Both the position numbers and the translations under genes were made by a program. Under the pieces are notes generated by a model. That model ran no database searches and was not told the origin of the DNA. It worked only from the letters and a program-made list of their open reading frames with translations. From the NCBI RefSeq assembly GCF_007000325.2, contig NZ_CP117268.1, forward strand, positions 1,302,001-1,366,000: a DNA stretch of 64,000 bases. The letters are read 5' to 3'. The DNA comes from Rhizobium rhododendri. GTDB taxonomy: Bacteria; Pseudomonadota; Alphaproteobacteria; Rhizobiales; Rhizobiaceae. Shown in pieces: positions 62,016 through 64,000 of this stretch; position 1 is the stretch's first letter, and each line of letters begins with the position of its first letter.

Positions 62016-63803
62016 ATGAACGCTTTTACCACGCGCCCCGAGATCCTCGGCACCTTCGGTGTTGTCACATCCACCCACTGGATCGCCTCGGCGGTCGGTA
62101 TGAGCATCCTGGAAAAGGGAGGCAATGCATTCGACGCCGCTGTTGCTACCGGTTTCGTCCTGCAGATCATAGAACCGCATCTGTGCGGTCCAGGCGGCGA
62201 TCTGCCGGCGCTGATCTATTCGAAGAAGAAGGGCAAGGTGGAGGTGATCTGCGCCCAGGGTCCCGCCCCGGCCGGCGCCACCATCGAGCACTACACGAGT
62301 GAAGGCCTGACGCTCATTCCCGGCGATGGGCTGCTATCGACCGTCATTCCGGGCGCCTTCGACGGCTGGATGCTAATGCTGCGCGACTATGGCACGATGA
62401 CCGTCCGCGATGTTCTTGAGCCGGCTATTTATTACGCCGAAAATGGCCATCCAGTCCTTCCCCGGGTTTCGGCAACCATCAAGGGCCTTTCCCAATTCTT
62501 CGAAACGGAGTGGCCTACATCCCATGCCCACTGGCTTCCCGGCGGTTCTCATCCGGAGCCACATTCGAATTTTCGACAGCCGGCACTGGCCGAAACATGG
62601 CGCCGGGTTATCGCCGAGGCGGAAAGCAAGCGCGGCCGCGAGGCGCAGGTCGATGCTGCCCGAGACGCATTCTACAAAGGGTTCATTGCCGAGGCGATCG
62701 ATGGCTACGTGCGCAACAATGCGGTGATGGACGCGAGCGGAACAAGGCACAAGGGCGTACTGACCGGCGAAGACATGGCCGGCTGGTCGGCGACCGTCGA
62801 GGCGCCGCAGACGTTCGACTATCATGGCTGGACGGTGGCAAAGACCGACACCTGGGGTCAGGGACCCGTCTTCCTGCAGGCGCTGTCGCTGTTGAAAGGC
62901 TTCGATATCGCCGCGATGGACCCGGCGGGCGCCGATTTCGTCCACACCGTCACCGAGGCGATGAAGCTCGCCTTTGCCGACCGCGAGGTCTACTACGGCG
63001 ATCCCGATTTCTGCGACGTACCGCTCGACCACCTCCTGTCGGAAGCCTATGCTGCGGAACGTCGCAAGCTGATCGCACCCGAAGCCTCGATCGACCTGCG
63101 CCCCGGCAAGCTTGTGGGTTTCGAGGCCCAGTGGGACGCGACGATGGCCATGCTGGATAACTCGGCTGCCAAGTCGGGCGCCGTCTACGAGCCGACCATG
63201 TCGCATCTGACCGAAAAGCGCGGCGACACCGTGCATATCGACGTGATCGACCGCGAGGGCAACATGGTGTCCGTGACACCCTCGGGCGGCTGGCTGCAAT
63301 CGTCTCCGACCATTCCGGGCCTCGGCTTCTGCCTCAATTCCCGGGCCCAGATGTTCTGGCTGAAGCCTGGGCTGCCCTCGTCGCTTGCACCCGGCAAGCG
63401 GCCGAGGACCACCCTGACGCCGTCGATAGCACTCCACGAGGGCCGCCCGGCTCTGTCTTTCGGAACGCCCGGTGGCGACCAGCAAGACCAGTGGCAGCTG
63501 GTGTTCTTCCTGCACTACGTCCACCACAAGATGAACCTGCAGCAGGCGATCGACACGCCGCTGTTCCACACGACCCATTTTCCGAGCTCGTTCTATCCCC
63601 GCACCCGCGAGCCAGGCGGTTTGACGGTGGAGGCGAATTTCGGGTCGGAGGTGCTGGAAGCCCTGCGCGCCAAGGGTCACCGGTTGACGGTTGCGGACGA
63701 GTGGACCGTTGGCCGGCTGACTGCGGCCGGACGCGACGCCTGCGGCTTGCTCCGGGCAGCGGCCACACCGCGGCTAATGCAAGCCTATGCAGTGGGGCGT
63801 TGA
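62016..63803 (+). CDS. Gamma-glutamyltransferase family protein
   Basis: A 595-residue Ntn-hydrolase of the gamma-glutamyltransferase/cephalosporin acylase family. It begins with the family start ([23 protein letters not shown]) and cleaves itself before a threonine; the expected nucleophile is Thr405 in [19 protein letters not shown]. Other family motifs are [18 protein letters not shown] and [11 protein letters not shown]. There is no signal peptide, so unlike periplasmic Ggt it should act in the cytoplasm on imported gamma-glutamyl compounds. AAAGGACTTTGCC precedes the ATG, 21 bases after the permease stop. Confidence 0.9.
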   Translation: MNAFTTRPEILGTFGVVTSTHWIASAVGMSILEKGGNAFDAAVATGFVLQIIEPHLCGPGGDLPALIYSKKKGKVEVICAQGPAPAGATIEHYTSEGLTLIPGDGLLSTVIPGAFDGWMLMLRDYGTMTVRDVLEPAIYYAENGHPVLPRVSATIKGLSQFFETEWPTSHAHWLPGGSHPEPHSNFRQPALAETWRRVIAEAESKRGREAQVDAARDAFYKGFIAEAIDGYVRNNAVMDASGTRHKGVLTGEDMAGWSATVEAPQTFDYHGWTVAKTDTWGQGPVFLQALSLLKGFDIAAMDPAGADFVHTVTEAMKLAFADREVYYGDPDFCDVPLDHLLSEAYAAERRKLIAPEASIDLRPGKLVGFEAQWDATMAMLDNSAAKSGAVYEPTMSHLTEKRGDTVHIDVIDREGNMVSVTPSGGWLQSSPTIPGLGFCLNSRAQMFWLKPGLPSSLAPGKRPRTTLTPSIALHEGRPALSFGTPGGDQQDQWQLVFFLHYVHHKMNLQQAIDTPLFHTTHFPSSFYPRTREPGGLTVEANFGSEVLEALRAKGHRLTVADEWTVGRLTAAGRDACGLLRAAATPRLMQAYAVGR

Positions 63804-63804
63804 T

Positions 63805-64000
63805 ATGACCTGGTCCATCGTTACCCGCGATCCCGAAACCGGCCACCTCGCCATCGCCGTCGCCACGCGTTTTTTCGCGGTCGGCAGCATCGTGCCTCAT
63901 ATACGCGGGGGTGTCGGCGCCATCGCGACGCAGGCTTTCTCGAGCCCGCTCTATGGAACGGACGGCCTGATCATGTTGGCCGAGGGCAAGACGCCGCAGC
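63805..64000 (+). CDS. DUF1028-family protein (5' part)
   Basis: The first 65 codons of a gene that leaves the window. The sequence [47 protein letters not shown] is typical of DUF1028, an Ntn-hydrolase-like family often encoded beside gamma-glutamyltransferases and peptide transporters. It starts one base after the upstream stop, so it is in the same operon. Function of the family is not established. Confidence 0.85.
   Translation, partial: MTWSIVTRDPETGHLAIAVATRFFAVGSIVPHIRGGVGAIATQAFSSPLYGTDGLIMLAEGKTPQ

Overview
The window looks like part of a Rhizobiaceae-type alphaproteobacterial replicon (Rhizobium/Agrobacterium/Ensifer-like). This rests on the high GC, the density of ABC solute-transport operons with catabolic enzymes, Tat-exported binding proteins, and GGAAC-N16/17-GTT promoters of the alphaproteobacterial general stress sigma factor type. 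I see no tRNA, rRNA, phage or plasmid-replication genes. Most of the window is intact, tightly packed metabolic sequence; one stretch (about 36.8-39.2 kb) is accessory debris with two decayed transposases.

Region by region: (1) 1-17.4 kb, amine/amino-acid catabolism: a cupin, two aldehyde dehydrogenases, a tartrate/malate-type dehydrogenase, two FAD amine/amino-acid oxidases, two HAD enzymes, an acetyltransferase, a class III aminotransferase, a complete oligopeptide-type ABC transporter and an Lrp regulator. (2) 17.4-23.4 kb: GH25 lysozyme-like lipoprotein, secreted esterase, a Fic-gene relic, a secreted double-VOC protein, and an alpha/beta hydrolase divergent from a LysR gene. (3) 23.5-36.8 kb, a sugar regulon: a MalFGK-type transporter with a ribokinase, then RbsD, then an operon of sugar isomerase, RbsBAC-type transporter, RpiR regulator and second ribokinase. 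Both promoter regions carry the same spaced motif, suggesting one regulator controls both. (4) 36.8-39.2 kb: debris with IS256 and IS630 remnants and one small ORF behind a stress-type promoter. (5) 39.2-43.4 kb: diguanylate cyclase, small stress-type proteins, GNAT enzyme, lipoprotein hydrolase. (6) 43.5-52.1 kb: RND efflux system with two adaptors (TriABC-like), TetR regulator, outer-membrane factor and a pair of related winged-helix ORFs. (7) 52.1-57.1 kb: a photoactive yellow protein (PYP) module. (8) 57.7-64 kb: GntR-controlled peptide transporter with gamma-glutamyltransferase and a DUF1028 protein.

The most interesting find is region 7. A 126-residue protein aligns without gaps to Halorhodospira PYP through the chromophore site, keeping the tyrosine, glutamate and cysteine that hold p-coumaric acid but lacking the usual Thr50 and Arg52. 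It is followed in one operon by a PAS-PAS-GGDEF diguanylate cyclase and by a compact 4-coumarate ligase of the PYP-activating type carrying an N-terminal carrier-like domain. A GAF-degenerate GGDEF-EAL phosphodiesterase lies next to it on the same strand. Together these suggest a blue-light input into cyclic-di-GMP signalling. No tyrosine ammonia lyase, the usual source of the chromophore, is present in the window.
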